Positions 24,956-32,588 of a stretch of DNA of 64,000 nt are shown piece after piece. The DNA is from Bacteroidota bacterium (lineage in GTDB: Bacteria; Bacteroidota; Rhodothermia; Rhodothermales; JANQRZ01). Within the stretch, counting starts at the first letter, position 1. Each line of letters starts with the position of its first letter. The position numbers and the translations under genes were made by a program. The stretch spans positions 96,402 to 160,401 of the forward strand of contig JBCDKT010000002.1 in NCBI GenBank assembly GCA_038746285.1, written 5' to 3'. The notes under the pieces are model-generated. The model saw only the letters and a list, made by a program, of their open reading frames with translations, made no database searches and was not told the DNA's origin.

Positions 24956-26003
24956 CGCCCTCGGCGTCGACGACCGCCGCGCTGACCTCGCGGCCTACGA
25001 CTTCCGGCGCGTCCACCCGCGCCTCGCCTTTGGGACCGCCTCGGACCGCTACGCCGCGTGGATCGGGCAGGTCTACCCCGAGCGCTGGCAGAGCGAAATC
25101 CAGACCCGGAAGAAAAAGCTCGGCGGCCAGAGCTTCGAGGAGCGGCAGCTCCCGATTGCGTCCGTCGTCGACTATTTCAAGCACTTCTCGGTCCTGGAGA
25201 TCGACTTCACGTTCTACCGACCGCTCCTGGAGGACGACAGCGAGCCGGGCAGCAACTACTTCGTGCTCCAGCAATACGCCGAGCACGCGCCCGGCGACGC
25301 GCGCTTTCTGCTGAAGGCCCCGCAAGCCTTCGCCGCGCGCACGCTGCGGCACGGCGGAAAAGGCGGGCCGCGCTACGAACCCAATCCGACCTACCTCGAC
25401 GCCGACGCCTACACCCGGCAGTTCCTCGACCCGGCCGTCGAGCTTCTCGGCGAGCGCCTGCGCGGCATCCTCTTCGAGCAGGAATACACCCGCGTCGCCG
25501 AGAGTCCCGAGCCCGAGGCGTTCGTGGCAAACCTAGACGGGTTTTTCCGCAGGGTGCCGGACGAGGCCCAGACGCACCTCGAAGTCCGCTCGCCGCACCT
25601 GATCGTCCCGGCGTACGTCGACTGGCTGGAGGCGCGGGGCCTCGGGTTCGCCTTCAGCCACTGGCAGTACCTACCCTCGATCAAAGAGCAATGGGAGCGG
25701 ACCGCCGGACGGCTCACGGCGGCCGACGGACACGTCGTGCTCCGGCTCCTCAACCCGCGTGGGACGTCGTACGCCGAGGCGTTTGCGCTGGCCTATCCGT
25801 TCGACGCGCCGGTGCCGAAGCTAGCCGAGACGAAGCAAGCGCGGCAGATGGTGGACGAGGCGACAGCCCTCGCCTACCGCGCTGCCGAGTCCGACCGGAC
25901 GCTGAACGTGATCGCCAACAACCGGGCGTGGGGCAACTCCCCCGCCCTCGCCCAGGCCGTCGCCGCCCGCTTCCTCGACTTCGCCACTGCGCGTGGCGCG
26001 TGA
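24936..26003 (+). CDS. DUF72 (YecE-like) protein
   Basis: A 355-residue DUF72/YecE family protein with a TIM-barrel-like fold. Conserved family features are IGQVYPERW, the FSVLEIDFTFYRP strand, RFLLKAPQAF and the HLEVRSPH segment. No enzymatic activity is established for the family. At 355 residues it is longer than E. coli YecE (about 270), with an N-terminal lead and an insertion around the lysine-rich TRKKKLGG region. Its ATG lies inside the last codons of the upstream membrane-protein gene (20-nt overlap), which indicates coupling. Confidence 0.85.
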   Translation: MSNHSPDALGVDDRRADLAAYDFRRVHPRLAFGTASDRYAAWIGQVYPERWQSEIQTRKKKLGGQSFEERQLPIASVVDYFKHFSVLEIDFTFYRPLLEDDSEPGSNYFVLQQYAEHAPGDARFLLKAPQAFAARTLRHGGKGGPRYEPNPTYLDADAYTRQFLDPAVELLGERLRGILFEQEYTRVAESPEPEAFVANLDGFFRRVPDEAQTHLEVRSPHLIVPAYVDWLEARGLGFAFSHWQYLPSIKEQWERTAGRLTAADGHVVLRLLNPRGTSYAEAFALAYPFDAPVPKLAETKQARQMVDEATALAYRAAESDRTLNVIANNRAWGNSPALAQAVAARFLDFATARGA

Positions 26004-26007
26004 CCGA

Positions 26008-26631
26008 CTAGGCTGCTCGGCGTAGCCGCAGGCGGGAGGCCTGTTCGGCCCCTTCCATCTCGGCGAGCGTGGCGAGGCGGTAGGCGTCGCGGCGGACGCG
26101 CTGCCGCCGGTCGAGCGCGGCCCACTGGAGGAGGCTGTTGAGCTGGAGCCGCAGCGCCGCCACCGTCTGCCGCCCGACCCCCTTGAGGCCGAGAAGTCGC
26201 CCGTCGTACGCCGCCCGTTCGAGCGCGTCGAGGGTCGTCACGCCGAGGTCGTCCACGATCTGGCGCGCGAGCGCCCGGCTGATGCCCGGCACCGAGGCGA
26301 AGAGGACGACGGGGTCGAAGGCGTCGTCGGCACGCGTGCGGCGCCCGAGGTAGCCGGTCTCGATGTAGCGGGCGATATGCGCGCTCAGACTCTCACCGAC
26401 GCCGTGGATCTCCATGAGCGCGTTGACGCCGCGCTCGGCATAGACCTCGGCGAGCGGCGTGGCGTACTCGCGGATTGCCTGGGCCGCGTTGTGGTAGGCC
26501 CCGATGCGGTACGGGTTGGCGCCTCGCTCTTCGAGCACGTCGGCCATCTGGTCGAGGACGGCAGCGATCTGCTCGTTCGTCGGCGCGTCGGGGGCGACCG
26601 GTTCGGTCGCGGTGTTTTTCGTCGTGGTCAT
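26008..26631 (-). CDS. Stand-alone helix-hairpin-helix protein (PolX N-terminal-like)
   Basis: A 207-residue protein resembling the 8-kDa/HhH front part of family X DNA polymerases. NEQIAAVLDQMADVLEERG and NPYRIGAYHNAAQAIREY (about 20-60) match the PolX start. They are followed by the HhH segments MEIHGVGESLSAHI, ASVPGISRALARQI and GLKGVGRQTVAALR. The polymerase palm and PHP exonuclease domains of bacterial PolX are missing; the C-terminus is instead a basic helix rich in Arg. It probably binds gapped or branched DNA without catalysis. The ATG at 26631 was preferred to one at 26718 because homologous sequence begins after it. It is the last gene of a four-gene minus-strand run. Confidence 0.75.
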   Translation of the reverse strand: MTTTKNTATEPVAPDAPTNEQIAAVLDQMADVLEERGANPYRIGAYHNAAQAIREYATPLAEVYAERGVNALMEIHGVGESLSAHIARYIETGYLGRRTRADDAFDPVVLFASVPGISRALARQIVDDLGVTTLDALERAAYDGRLLGLKGVGRQTVAALRLQLNSLLQWAALDRRQRVRRDAYRLATLAEMEGAEQASRLRLRRAA

Positions 26632-26719
26632 CGGTCTGCTCTGGCTGGTTAACCCCTCAGGATACGCAGGCCAAGTGCCACCGTTATGTCGCACCACTCC
26701 AGTATAACACAATCCCATC

Positions 26720-27385
26720 CTATTCGAACTGGCGGCGGAAATCGCTGAGTGCCTCGCGCAGCTCCTGAAGCTCAGCCTCTAGCCTCTCGACCCGCTCTTC
26801 CAGCGCCTCTACCCGGTCCCCTTTCTCCCGTGCCGATTGCATCGCGGGCGAGAAGCTCGACGACGGCGTCTCGCTTTCTTCGACCTCGGGGGTCCCGGCC
26901 AGCAGGTGTGCCCATCGCGCCTCTTTCCGGCCCGGCTGCACCGGCAGCTCCACCGCGAGCGGCTCCTCCCGCTCGGCCAACCCGTGCAGCGTCGCCTCGG
27001 CAACCTCCAGCGACGCAAACGCGTGCATCCGCCCCGTCCGCCCGCGCACCTCGCCTGCAGTCTGCGGCCCGCGCAGCATCAGCACCGCAAGCGCGGCGAC
27101 GCCTGCTTCGCCAAGCCCAAAGTGGTGGTCGAGCAGGTGGCGGTATTTCGTAGACCGGCTGCCGGCGCGGTCGCTCGTCCCGGCGAGGCCGCGCCGTATC
27201 AGGCTGTCGAGCGCCGTTGCCACGGCGTGACCGTCGAGGTCCATCACCGGGTCGCGGCCCGTCTTCTGGTTGCAGGCGGCGACGAGCGCGTTGAGCGTCA
27301 TCGGGTAGTAGTCCGGCGTGGCGAGCGCCTTCTCGGCGAGCGCTCCGACGACGCGGACTTCGGCGGGGTCAAGCGGGGTGTCCAT
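26720..27385 (-). CDS. DUF480/YceH family protein
   Basis: A 221-residue YceH (UPF0502) protein with two winged-helix domains. The signature regions are EVRVVGALAEKALATPDYYPMTLNALVAACNQKTGRDPVM (quoted as positions 8-47, key residues EK, YYP, NQK, RDPV) and the second-domain segment ALAVLMLRGPQTAGEVRGR. A C-terminal coiled coil (about 190-215, leucine heptads) follows. The family is DNA-binding by fold but without an assigned role. Its ATG overlaps the TGA of the upstream RluA-type gene by one base (TGATG), a translational-coupling arrangement. Confidence 0.9.
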   Translation of the reverse strand: MDTPLDPAEVRVVGALAEKALATPDYYPMTLNALVAACNQKTGRDPVMDLDGHAVATALDSLIRRGLAGTSDRAGSRSTKYRHLLDHHFGLGEAGVAALAVLMLRGPQTAGEVRGRTGRMHAFASLEVAEATLHGLAEREEPLAVELPVQPGRKEARWAHLLAGTPEVEESETPSSSFSPAMQSAREKGDRVEALEERVERLEAELQELREALSDFRRQFE

Positions 27386-28128
27386 CAGGCTTCCACGGTA
27401 GAGCGAACAAGGTCGTCAAAATACCCGTCCCACGTCGAAGGTGGCAGGGCAGAAAACGACATCGGCTCGCGCTTTGTCGGGTGCTCGACGGTCAGCCGGT
27501 AGCTGTGGAGCGCGAGGTTGCGCCCGTCGAATTCGCGCTTGGCCCCGTAGCGGAGGTCGCCGAGGATCGGGTAGCCGAGCGCGGCAAGCTGGACCCGAAT
27601 CTGGTGCGCCCGCCCGGTCAGCAGTTCGACCTCGACGAGGCTGACTGCGCCCGATTTGGTACGGTTGCTCGCGAGCGCCTGCCAGCGCAGTTCGGCGCGC
27701 TTCCCCTGCGGGTGCCCCGGCTTGACGACGCGGACGTGCCGGTCGATTTTGGCGAGCCAGTCTTCCCGGCTTCCCTGCCCGGTGAGGCGGCCTTCGACGA
27801 GGGCGAGGTAGCGCTTCTGCGGGGTGCGGCGGCGGAACTGGTCGCTCAGGCGCGACGCCGACTTCGAGGTCCGGGCGAGGACCAGGACGCCGGAGACGGG
27901 CCGGTCGAGCCGGTGGACGAGGCCGAGAAAGACGTTGCCCAGCTTGTCAAATTTGTTTTTGAGGTGCGCTTTGCCGAGCGTCAGCAGGTCGGCGTCGCCG
28001 GTGTAGTCTTCCTGCACGAGCAGCCCTGCCGGCTTGGAGACGGCGAGCAGGTGGTTGTCGAGGTAGAGCACCTCGAACCGTGCGCCGTCTGCTCGCCTCA
28101 CCGCGCCCTGCTCTGGACTATCGCGCAT
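27385..28128 (-). CDS. RluA-family pseudouridine synthase
   Basis: A 247-residue pseudouridine synthase. The catalytic aspartate is in LVHRLDRPVSGVLVLA (about 72-87), and the family segments RYLALVEG and TGRAHQIRVQLA follow. There is no S4 domain, so it belongs to the short RluA/RluC-like group acting on rRNA or tRNA uridines; the target base cannot be told. The start lies inside the end of the upstream lipoprotein gene (11-nt overlap), and its stop overlaps the YceH start by one base. The three genes are therefore one transcript. Confidence 0.9.
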   Translation of the reverse strand: MRDSPEQGAVRRADGARFEVLYLDNHLLAVSKPAGLLVQEDYTGDADLLTLGKAHLKNKFDKLGNVFLGLVHRLDRPVSGVLVLARTSKSASRLSDQFRRRTPQKRYLALVEGRLTGQGSREDWLAKIDRHVRVVKPGHPQGKRAELRWQALASNRTKSGAVSLVEVELLTGRAHQIRVQLAALGYPILGDLRYGAKREFDGRNLALHSYRLTVEHPTKREPMSFSALPPSTWDGYFDDLVRSTVEA

Positions 28129-29047
28129 CGAAGAAATCCCACAGCACTTCGCTAGCCATGATCTCCTGGCTCGTACGCCCTACTAAAAAAGGCGGTAGCG
28201 GGTCCGTGAGGCTCCCCGGCCATGTGTGCCCCCCGCCCTCGACCCGGTAGAGCCGCACCGACGCCTGCTCGTCGCACGGCGCGGCGTCGTAAATCAGGAC
28301 CTGCGTGCCGTCCGGCTCGGCGTCGATCGTCTCTGTCAGGCGCGGGGCCGGACAGCCGTTGAAACCGGCCCAGCGGCGGGCGGCATCCTCGATGCCGAGC
28401 ATGTTTTCCTCCGGGTCACCGGCGTAGGGTACGAGCGTGTCTTCGGTGCCATGCACGAAGGCGACAGCCACCGGCTCACTCGGCCCCTGGGTGGTATCTA
28501 ACTCGTCGGATACGGACCCAGCCACCGTCCCGATACCGCCGACGAGATCGGCTCGCTCGACGGCGAGGCGCTGCGCCATGAAGCCGCCGTTGGACATCCC
28601 CGCGGCGAAGACGCGGTCCGCTGGAATCGGGAAACGGTCGCGGACGCGCCGGACCACCTCGGCCAGGAAGCCAACATCGTCCACGCCGCGCTGGTCGGCA
28701 GGCGTGGTGCCTCGGCCGTCGGCCCAGCTTCGCGCCACGCCATCAGGGTAGACGACGACGAACCCCTCGCGGTCGGCGATCTCGCTGAAGCCGCTGAAGT
28801 CGCGCATGGAGGCCCCGCTGCCGAAGCGCCCGTGGAGCGCGAGCACGAGCGCGTCCGGCTCGGGCGTCGGGGGCAGGTGGACGAGCAGCGAGCGCGTGCG
28901 CCCGTCGTAGTCGACCTCGAGTGCGAACTCCCCAACACCTGTCGCGGCGTCGAGCGGGCCCCAGGCGCTTCCGCCCTCGGGCGGCGTGACCGGGGTCGTA
29001 CAACCAGCGAGGACGGCTACAGCAGCAAGCGCGACAGAGAAACGCAT
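28118..29047 (-). CDS. Lipoprotein esterase of the PHB-depolymerase/LpqC family
   Basis: A 309-residue predicted lipoprotein. The signal MRFSVALAAVAVLAGC has its lipobox cysteine at C16. The alpha/beta-hydrolase core has the oxyanion region LVLALHGRFGSG, the nucleophile elbow AAGMSNGGFMAQ, an aspartate in the VHGTEDTLVPY turn and the histidine in GGGHTWPG, a complete Ser-Asp-His triad. The family hydrolyses polyester or feruloyl-type esters outside the cytoplasm. The ATG at 29047 gives the signal sequence; the longer upstream frame does not look coding. It heads the run with RluA and YceH. Confidence 0.85.
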   Translation of the reverse strand: MRFSVALAAVAVLAGCTTPVTPPEGGSAWGPLDAATGVGEFALEVDYDGRTRSLLVHLPPTPEPDALVLALHGRFGSGASMRDFSGFSEIADREGFVVVYPDGVARSWADGRGTTPADQRGVDDVGFLAEVVRRVRDRFPIPADRVFAAGMSNGGFMAQRLAVERADLVGGIGTVAGSVSDELDTTQGPSEPVAVAFVHGTEDTLVPYAGDPEENMLGIEDAARRWAGFNGCPAPRLTETIDAEPDGTQVLIYDAAPCDEQASVRLYRVEGGGHTWPGSLTDPLPPFLVGRTSQEIMASEVLWDFFDAR

Positions 29048-29096
29048 AACACATCGGGGTTGGCAGAGACCCAAGCTACCACGCGTCGGCGCTCCG

Positions 29097-30830
29097 TCAA
29101 CCCCGTACTGTTTCCGTGGCCTCGACCGGCTCGCCGAAGAACCGCAGCCCCGCAAGGAGTACGACCGCCGCGACGGGCAGGCAGAGCCACCACGGCACCC
29201 CGAAGCCCGCCGGCAGCGTCCCGAGCAGGATCGCCCCGGTCCCGACGAGGAGCGCGTACGGAAGCTGCGTGCGGACGTGGTCAATGTGGTCGCACCCCGA
29301 GGCGAGCGACGAGAGGATCGTCGTGTCCGAGATCGGCGAGCAGTGGTCGCCCCAGACGGCCCCGGCGAGGACGGCCGAGACCGACGAGTAAAGAATGTGG
29401 TAGTGCTCGGGTTCGGCCATGCCCTCGGCCGAAAGGACGCCCCACGCGAGCGGGACAACGAGCGGCATCAGGATCCCCATCGTCCCCCAGCTCGACCCCG
29501 TCGAGAAGGCCGTCGCGGCGGCGAGGAGGAAGACGAGCGCCGGGACGAGGCCGACCGCGAGGCTCCCCGAGAGCCTCAAGACCAGCCAGTCGGCCGTGCC
29601 GAGCGCGTCGTTGACGCCGGAGAGCGCCCATGCGAGGATCAGGATGATGATCGCCAAGAGCATCGCCTTCATCCCGGCGTACCACGCGTCGAGCGCCTCG
29701 GTGAGCGTCAGGATCCGCTGCCCGACCGAGAGCGCGACCGCGACGACGACCGCCAGGAGCGACGCCCACAGCATCGCCCGGTACGAGTCGGCCGACGAGA
29801 TGATCTCGCGCACCGAGTCGCCCTCCCCCGTCGCGAAGAGCCCGCCGACGACCCCCACGATGAGGACGAGGATCGGGACGACGGCGTTGAGCGCGCGGGC
29901 GGGCGTCGACTCGTCGGGGACGAGGACGCTCGACTCGGCCTCGGCCTGCTCGATGTCCGAGCCGGGGCGGAAGAGCTGGCCGGTCTGCCGGGCGCGGCGT
30001 TCGGCGGCGAGCATCGGCCCGAAGTCGCGCTGCCACGCGGCGACGGCGAGGACGAAGAGGATCGCGAGGACCGGGTAGAAGCTGTAGGCGAGCGAGTTGA
30101 GGAAGACCGAGTACGCCGCCTCGTCGTAGCCGTCGATCCGGGCGACGGCCTCGCCGATCAGCCCGACCTCGTACCCGATCCACGTCGTCACGAGCGCGAG
30201 CGAGGCGATGGGCGCGGCGGTCGAGTCGACGATGTAGGCCAGCTTCTCGCGCGAGATGCGGAGCCGGTCCGTGATCGGCCGCATCGTCCCGCCGACAATG
30301 AGCGTGTTGGCGTAGTCGTCGAAGAAGATTGCCAGGCCGAGGAAGCTCGTCGCAAGCTGCCCCCGCCGCGCCGAACTCGCCCACGCCACGACCGCGCTGA
30401 CGATCCCCTTCGTCCCCCCGTTCTTCTGGATGACCCCGACGACCCCGCCGATCATGAGCGTGAAGATGATGATCGCCGCGTGGTCCGCGTCGGCGAGGGC
30501 CTGGAGGACGTAGACCTGGACTGTGTCGAGGAGCCCGAGCCAGAGCCCGTCGATCCCGCCGCGCACGAGCCAAGCCCCGATCCAGATGCCTGCGAAGAGC
30601 GCTGCCACCACCTGCCGAAACGCGAGCGCCGCCGCAATCGCCACGAGGGCGGGGACGATGGAGAGCCACGTTGGGACCGGTTCGGCGGGTTCCTCGGCTG
30701 GCGGAGCCTCTAGCAGTACCGGCGCGTCGGGCGGCGCTGCCGGCGGCACACTCTGCGGCTCCACCTGCGCCCCGAGCGCAGTCAGCCCGGCGAGGCCGAG
30801 AAAAAGAACGAGGAGGGTGCGCTGTTGCAT
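29097..30830 (-). CDS. NhaC-family Na+/H+ antiporter
   Basis: A 577-residue polytopic membrane protein. Typical NhaC-family stretches are the FFDDYANTLIVGGTMRP motif, LAYIVDSTAAPIASLA, ATAFSTGSSWGTMGILMPL and the GAVWGDHCSPISDTTILSS segment. It should extrude Na+ in exchange for H+ at the inner membrane, in line with a marine or halophilic life. The N-terminus is unusual. A cleavable-looking signal segment (LLVLFLGLAGLTALGAQ) and a Pro/Ala/Glu-rich stretch (about 25-52) precede the first transporter helix. TAACTTCC on the minus strand (30857-30864) may be its promoter. Confidence 0.9.
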   Translation of the reverse strand: MQQRTLLVLFLGLAGLTALGAQVEPQSVPPAAPPDAPVLLEAPPAEEPAEPVPTWLSIVPALVAIAAALAFRQVVAALFAGIWIGAWLVRGGIDGLWLGLLDTVQVYVLQALADADHAAIIIFTLMIGGVVGVIQKNGGTKGIVSAVVAWASSARRGQLATSFLGLAIFFDDYANTLIVGGTMRPITDRLRISREKLAYIVDSTAAPIASLALVTTWIGYEVGLIGEAVARIDGYDEAAYSVFLNSLAYSFYPVLAILFVLAVAAWQRDFGPMLAAERRARQTGQLFRPGSDIEQAEAESSVLVPDESTPARALNAVVPILVLIVGVVGGLFATGEGDSVREIISSADSYRAMLWASLLAVVVAVALSVGQRILTLTEALDAWYAGMKAMLLAIIILILAWALSGVNDALGTADWLVLRLSGSLAVGLVPALVFLLAAATAFSTGSSWGTMGILMPLVVPLAWGVLSAEGMAEPEHYHILYSSVSAVLAGAVWGDHCSPISDTTILSSLASGCDHIDHVRTQLPYALLVGTGAILLGTLPAGFGVPWWLCLPVAAVVLLAGLRFFGEPVEATETVRG

Positions 30831-30856
30831 GGAGCTAAGAAGTCCGGTTCGCAGCC

Positions 30857-30864
30857 GGAAGTTA
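30857..30864 (-). promoter_or_regulatory. Putative -7 promoter box of the NhaC gene
   Basis: The minus strand reads TAACTTCC, 26 nt before the ATG. It fits the loose TAnCTTYS pattern seen elsewhere in the window. Confidence 0.35.
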
Positions 30865-30901
30865 GCGCAACGGCCCCAATCCCTGTTGCCGATCCTCTTC
30901 C

Positions 30902-30977
30902 ACGTCGTCCCCGCGCAGGCGGGGACCCATCGGCCGGTGCCAGCCAGTGGATCCCGGATCGGGGTCCGGGATGACGT
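30902..30977. repeat. Dispersed inverted repeat, GTCATCC type
   Basis: The termini acgtcgtcc and ggatgacgt are inverted with one mismatch. Inside are a ccccgc...gcgggg hairpin and a gatcccggatcggggtccggg palindrome that recurs at 55244-55263. Repeats of this style are common in many bacterial genomes. It occupies the spacer between NhaC and the orphan EF-Tu-like gene. Confidence 0.75.
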
Positions 30978-31058
30978 ACTTGGTAGTCCGAAGTAGCCCT
31001 CGTACTTCCGTCTTCGGCTATCACTTCAGCTTGCGGGGCACGTCCTTGCGCGAGGTCG

Positions 31059-31433
31059 TCATTCCCGGCAACTCTCAAGCGCATTCGGGTCACGTTCCAG
31101 TGTCTCCCGCGCTGCCCGCTCTAACTCTAGCAATTCAAGAACGACACCCTGTCCGACCACGCGAGCACCTTCACGCCACTCGAAAGGCATCCCTGACGTG
31201 ACCTTTCCGTAGTGGCACTCTGGACTGAGGAGATGGAGATACGTCTCGAACGTCTGCCCCGGCTCAACCTGCTCAACACCGATGTATTCTGGCAGAGCGT
31301 CCCAGTCTCGACCGCTGTAGTAGAACTGAGGTCGGTAACCCCGAACAGCAGGTGTTTTTCGACCCCCTTCCTCAGTCAGGACAAGCGTAATCCGAGCGCG
31401 TATGTCGTATCGGAGTTCGATCACAACAGCCAT
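31059..31433 (-). CDS. Orphan EF-Tu domain III-like protein
   Basis: A 124-residue protein resembling only the third domain of elongation factor Tu. ARITLVLTEEGGRKTPAVRGYRPQFYY aligns with the EF-Tu segment carrying GGRHTPF..GYRPQFY (key residues GGR, TP, GYRPQF). VEQVEPGQTFETYLHL corresponds to the EF-Tu '..PGDN....V.L' strand and MPFEWREGARVVGQGVV to 'RFAIREGGRTVGAGVV'. The GTPase and second domains are absent. It starts one base after the prfA stop (TGAATG), so translation is coupled to release factor 1. Base composition is less GC-rich than its neighbours, suggesting acquisition. The function is unknown; ideas include binding EF-Tu partners or toxins that target EF-Tu. Confidence 0.8.
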   Translation of the reverse strand: MAVVIELRYDIRARITLVLTEEGGRKTPAVRGYRPQFYYSGRDWDALPEYIGVEQVEPGQTFETYLHLLSPECHYGKVTSGMPFEWREGARVVGQGVVLELLELERAARETLERDPNALESCRE

Positions 31434-32510
31434 TCATCCGCTCAGGCGCTCGGCGTTCTCGGCCATGCGGAGGGCGGCGATGATGGCGTCGAGGTCGCCG
31501 TTGAGGACGTCCTGGAGCGCGTGGTTCTTGTCGTCGCCCGTGAGGCGGTGGTCGGTGACACGGCTCTGGGGGTAGTTGTAGGTCCTGATCTTCTCGGACC
31601 GGTCGCCGGAGCCGACGAGGGCGCGGCGCTGCTCCGAGCGCTCAGCGTTGATCGCGTCGAGCTTGGCCTGGTAGAGCCGGCTGCGGAGGACGCGGAGCGC
31701 CTTGTCTTTGTTCTTGTGCTGGCTCTTCTCGTCCTGGCACGTCACCACGAGGCCCGTCGGTTTGTGGGTGATCCGCACGGCGGAGTCGGTCGTGTTGACC
31801 GACTGCCCGCCGGGGCCGGACGAGCGGTAGACATCGATTTCGAGGTCGTTGGCGTGGATCTCGACGTCCACCTCCTCGGCTTCGGGGAGGACGGCGACGG
31901 TCGCAGCGGAGGTGTGGATGCGGCCCTGGCTCTCGGTGGCGGGAACGCGCTGCACGCGGTGGACCCCGCTCTCGTACTTCATCGTCCCGAACACCTCGGG
32001 GCCTTTGACCGAGAGCGTGATTTCTTTGAACCCACCCTGCGCGCCCTCGGTGGCGTCCATCATCTCGATCTTCCAGCCGCGCTGCTCGGCGAAGCGGGTG
32101 TAGAGCCGGAGGAGGTCGCCGGTGAAGAGGCTGGCCTCGTCGCCGCCGGTGCCGGCGCGGATTTCGAGGATCGCGTCTTTGGCGTCGGCGGGGTCTTTGG
32201 GGATAAGCGCGAGGCGGAGCGCCTCCTCGGCCTTCGGCAGCTTCGCCTCGATGCCTTCGAGTTCGAGGGCGGCCATCTCGGCGAGTTCGGGATCGTCACC
32301 CCCAGCGAGTTCGCGGAGGTCGTCGGCTTCCTGCTGCAGCGCCTCGACGCGCTCGATCTTCGCCTTCAGGTCGGTCAGTTCCGAGTGCTCGCGCCCGAGG
32401 TCGGCAAGCTGCGTCGGGTCAGTGGCGACCTCAGGCGTCGCCATCAGGCGCTCGACCTCGGCGTGGCGGGCTTTGATGTCGCGGAGGGTCTCGTCGGGGA
32501 TGGAGGTCAT
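31434..32510 (-). CDS. prfA: Peptide chain release factor 1
   Basis: A 358-residue class I release factor reading UAA and UAG. The stop-codon recognition tripeptide PAT is in [14 protein letters not shown], and the peptidyl hydrolysis motif GGQ is in [15 protein letters not shown], as in E. coli RF1. The length is normal (about 360). TACCTTTC on the minus strand (32566-32573) lies 55 nt upstream, next to a 30-bp perfect palindrome. The orphan EF-Tu domain III gene follows with no intergenic base. Confidence 0.97.
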   Translation of the reverse strand: MTSIPDETLRDIKARHAEVERLMATPEVATDPTQLADLGREHSELTDLKAKIERVEALQQEADDLRELAGGDDPELAEMAALELEGIEAKLPKAEEALRLALIPKDPADAKDAILEIRAGTGGDEASLFTGDLLRLYTRFAEQRGWKIEMMDATEGAQGGFKEITLSVKGPEVFGTMKYESGVHRVQRVPATESQGRIHTSAATVAVLPEAEEVDVEIHANDLEIDVYRSSGPGGQSVNTTDSAVRITHKPTGLVVTCQDEKSQHKNKDKALRVLRSRLYQAKLDAINAERSEQRRALVGSGDRSEKIRTYNYPQSRVTDHRLTGDDKNHALQDVLNGDLDAIIAALRMAENAERLSG

Positions 32511-32531
32511 CGGCGGCGGGCATTAAACGGA

Positions 32532-32561
32532 CGTAGGGGTTTGATTAATCAAACCCCTACG
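32532..32561. repeat. Perfect 30-bp palindrome GTAGGGG...CCCCTAC
   Basis: cgtaggggtttgatt is followed immediately by its exact reverse complement. The arms GTAGGGG/CCCCTAC are shared with the palindrome at 56982, and GGGGCG/CGCCCC variants occur at 37447 and 82, with different centres. It lies in the 78-bp spacer between glmS and prfA, next to the putative prfA promoter box. Confidence 0.85.
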
Positions 32562-32565
32562 CCGG

Positions 32566-32573
32566 GAAAGGTA
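32566..32573 (-). promoter_or_regulatory. Putative -7 promoter box of prfA
   Basis: The minus strand reads TACCTTTC, 55 nt before the prfA ATG. The perfect palindrome at 32532-32561 falls between box and gene, so it would be in the leader RNA. Confidence 0.4.
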
Positions 32574-32588
32574 CGAAACGTTTGCGTC

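Noticed and set aside
26690..26715. TTATACT-like promoter upstream of the HhH gene
   Set aside because: No matching upstream hexamer and no fit to the TAnnTTTG box; the gene may simply be read from the upstream operon.
29047..29458. Longer start for the esterase lipoprotein
   Set aside because: The upstream frame overlaps the NhaC coding region and is Arg/Ser-rich; the ATG at 29047 begins a clean lipoprotein signal.
30831..31058. Possible short gene between NhaC and the EF-Tu-like gene
   Set aside because: The open frames there lie within the dispersed GTCATCC repeat and show no protein-like pattern.
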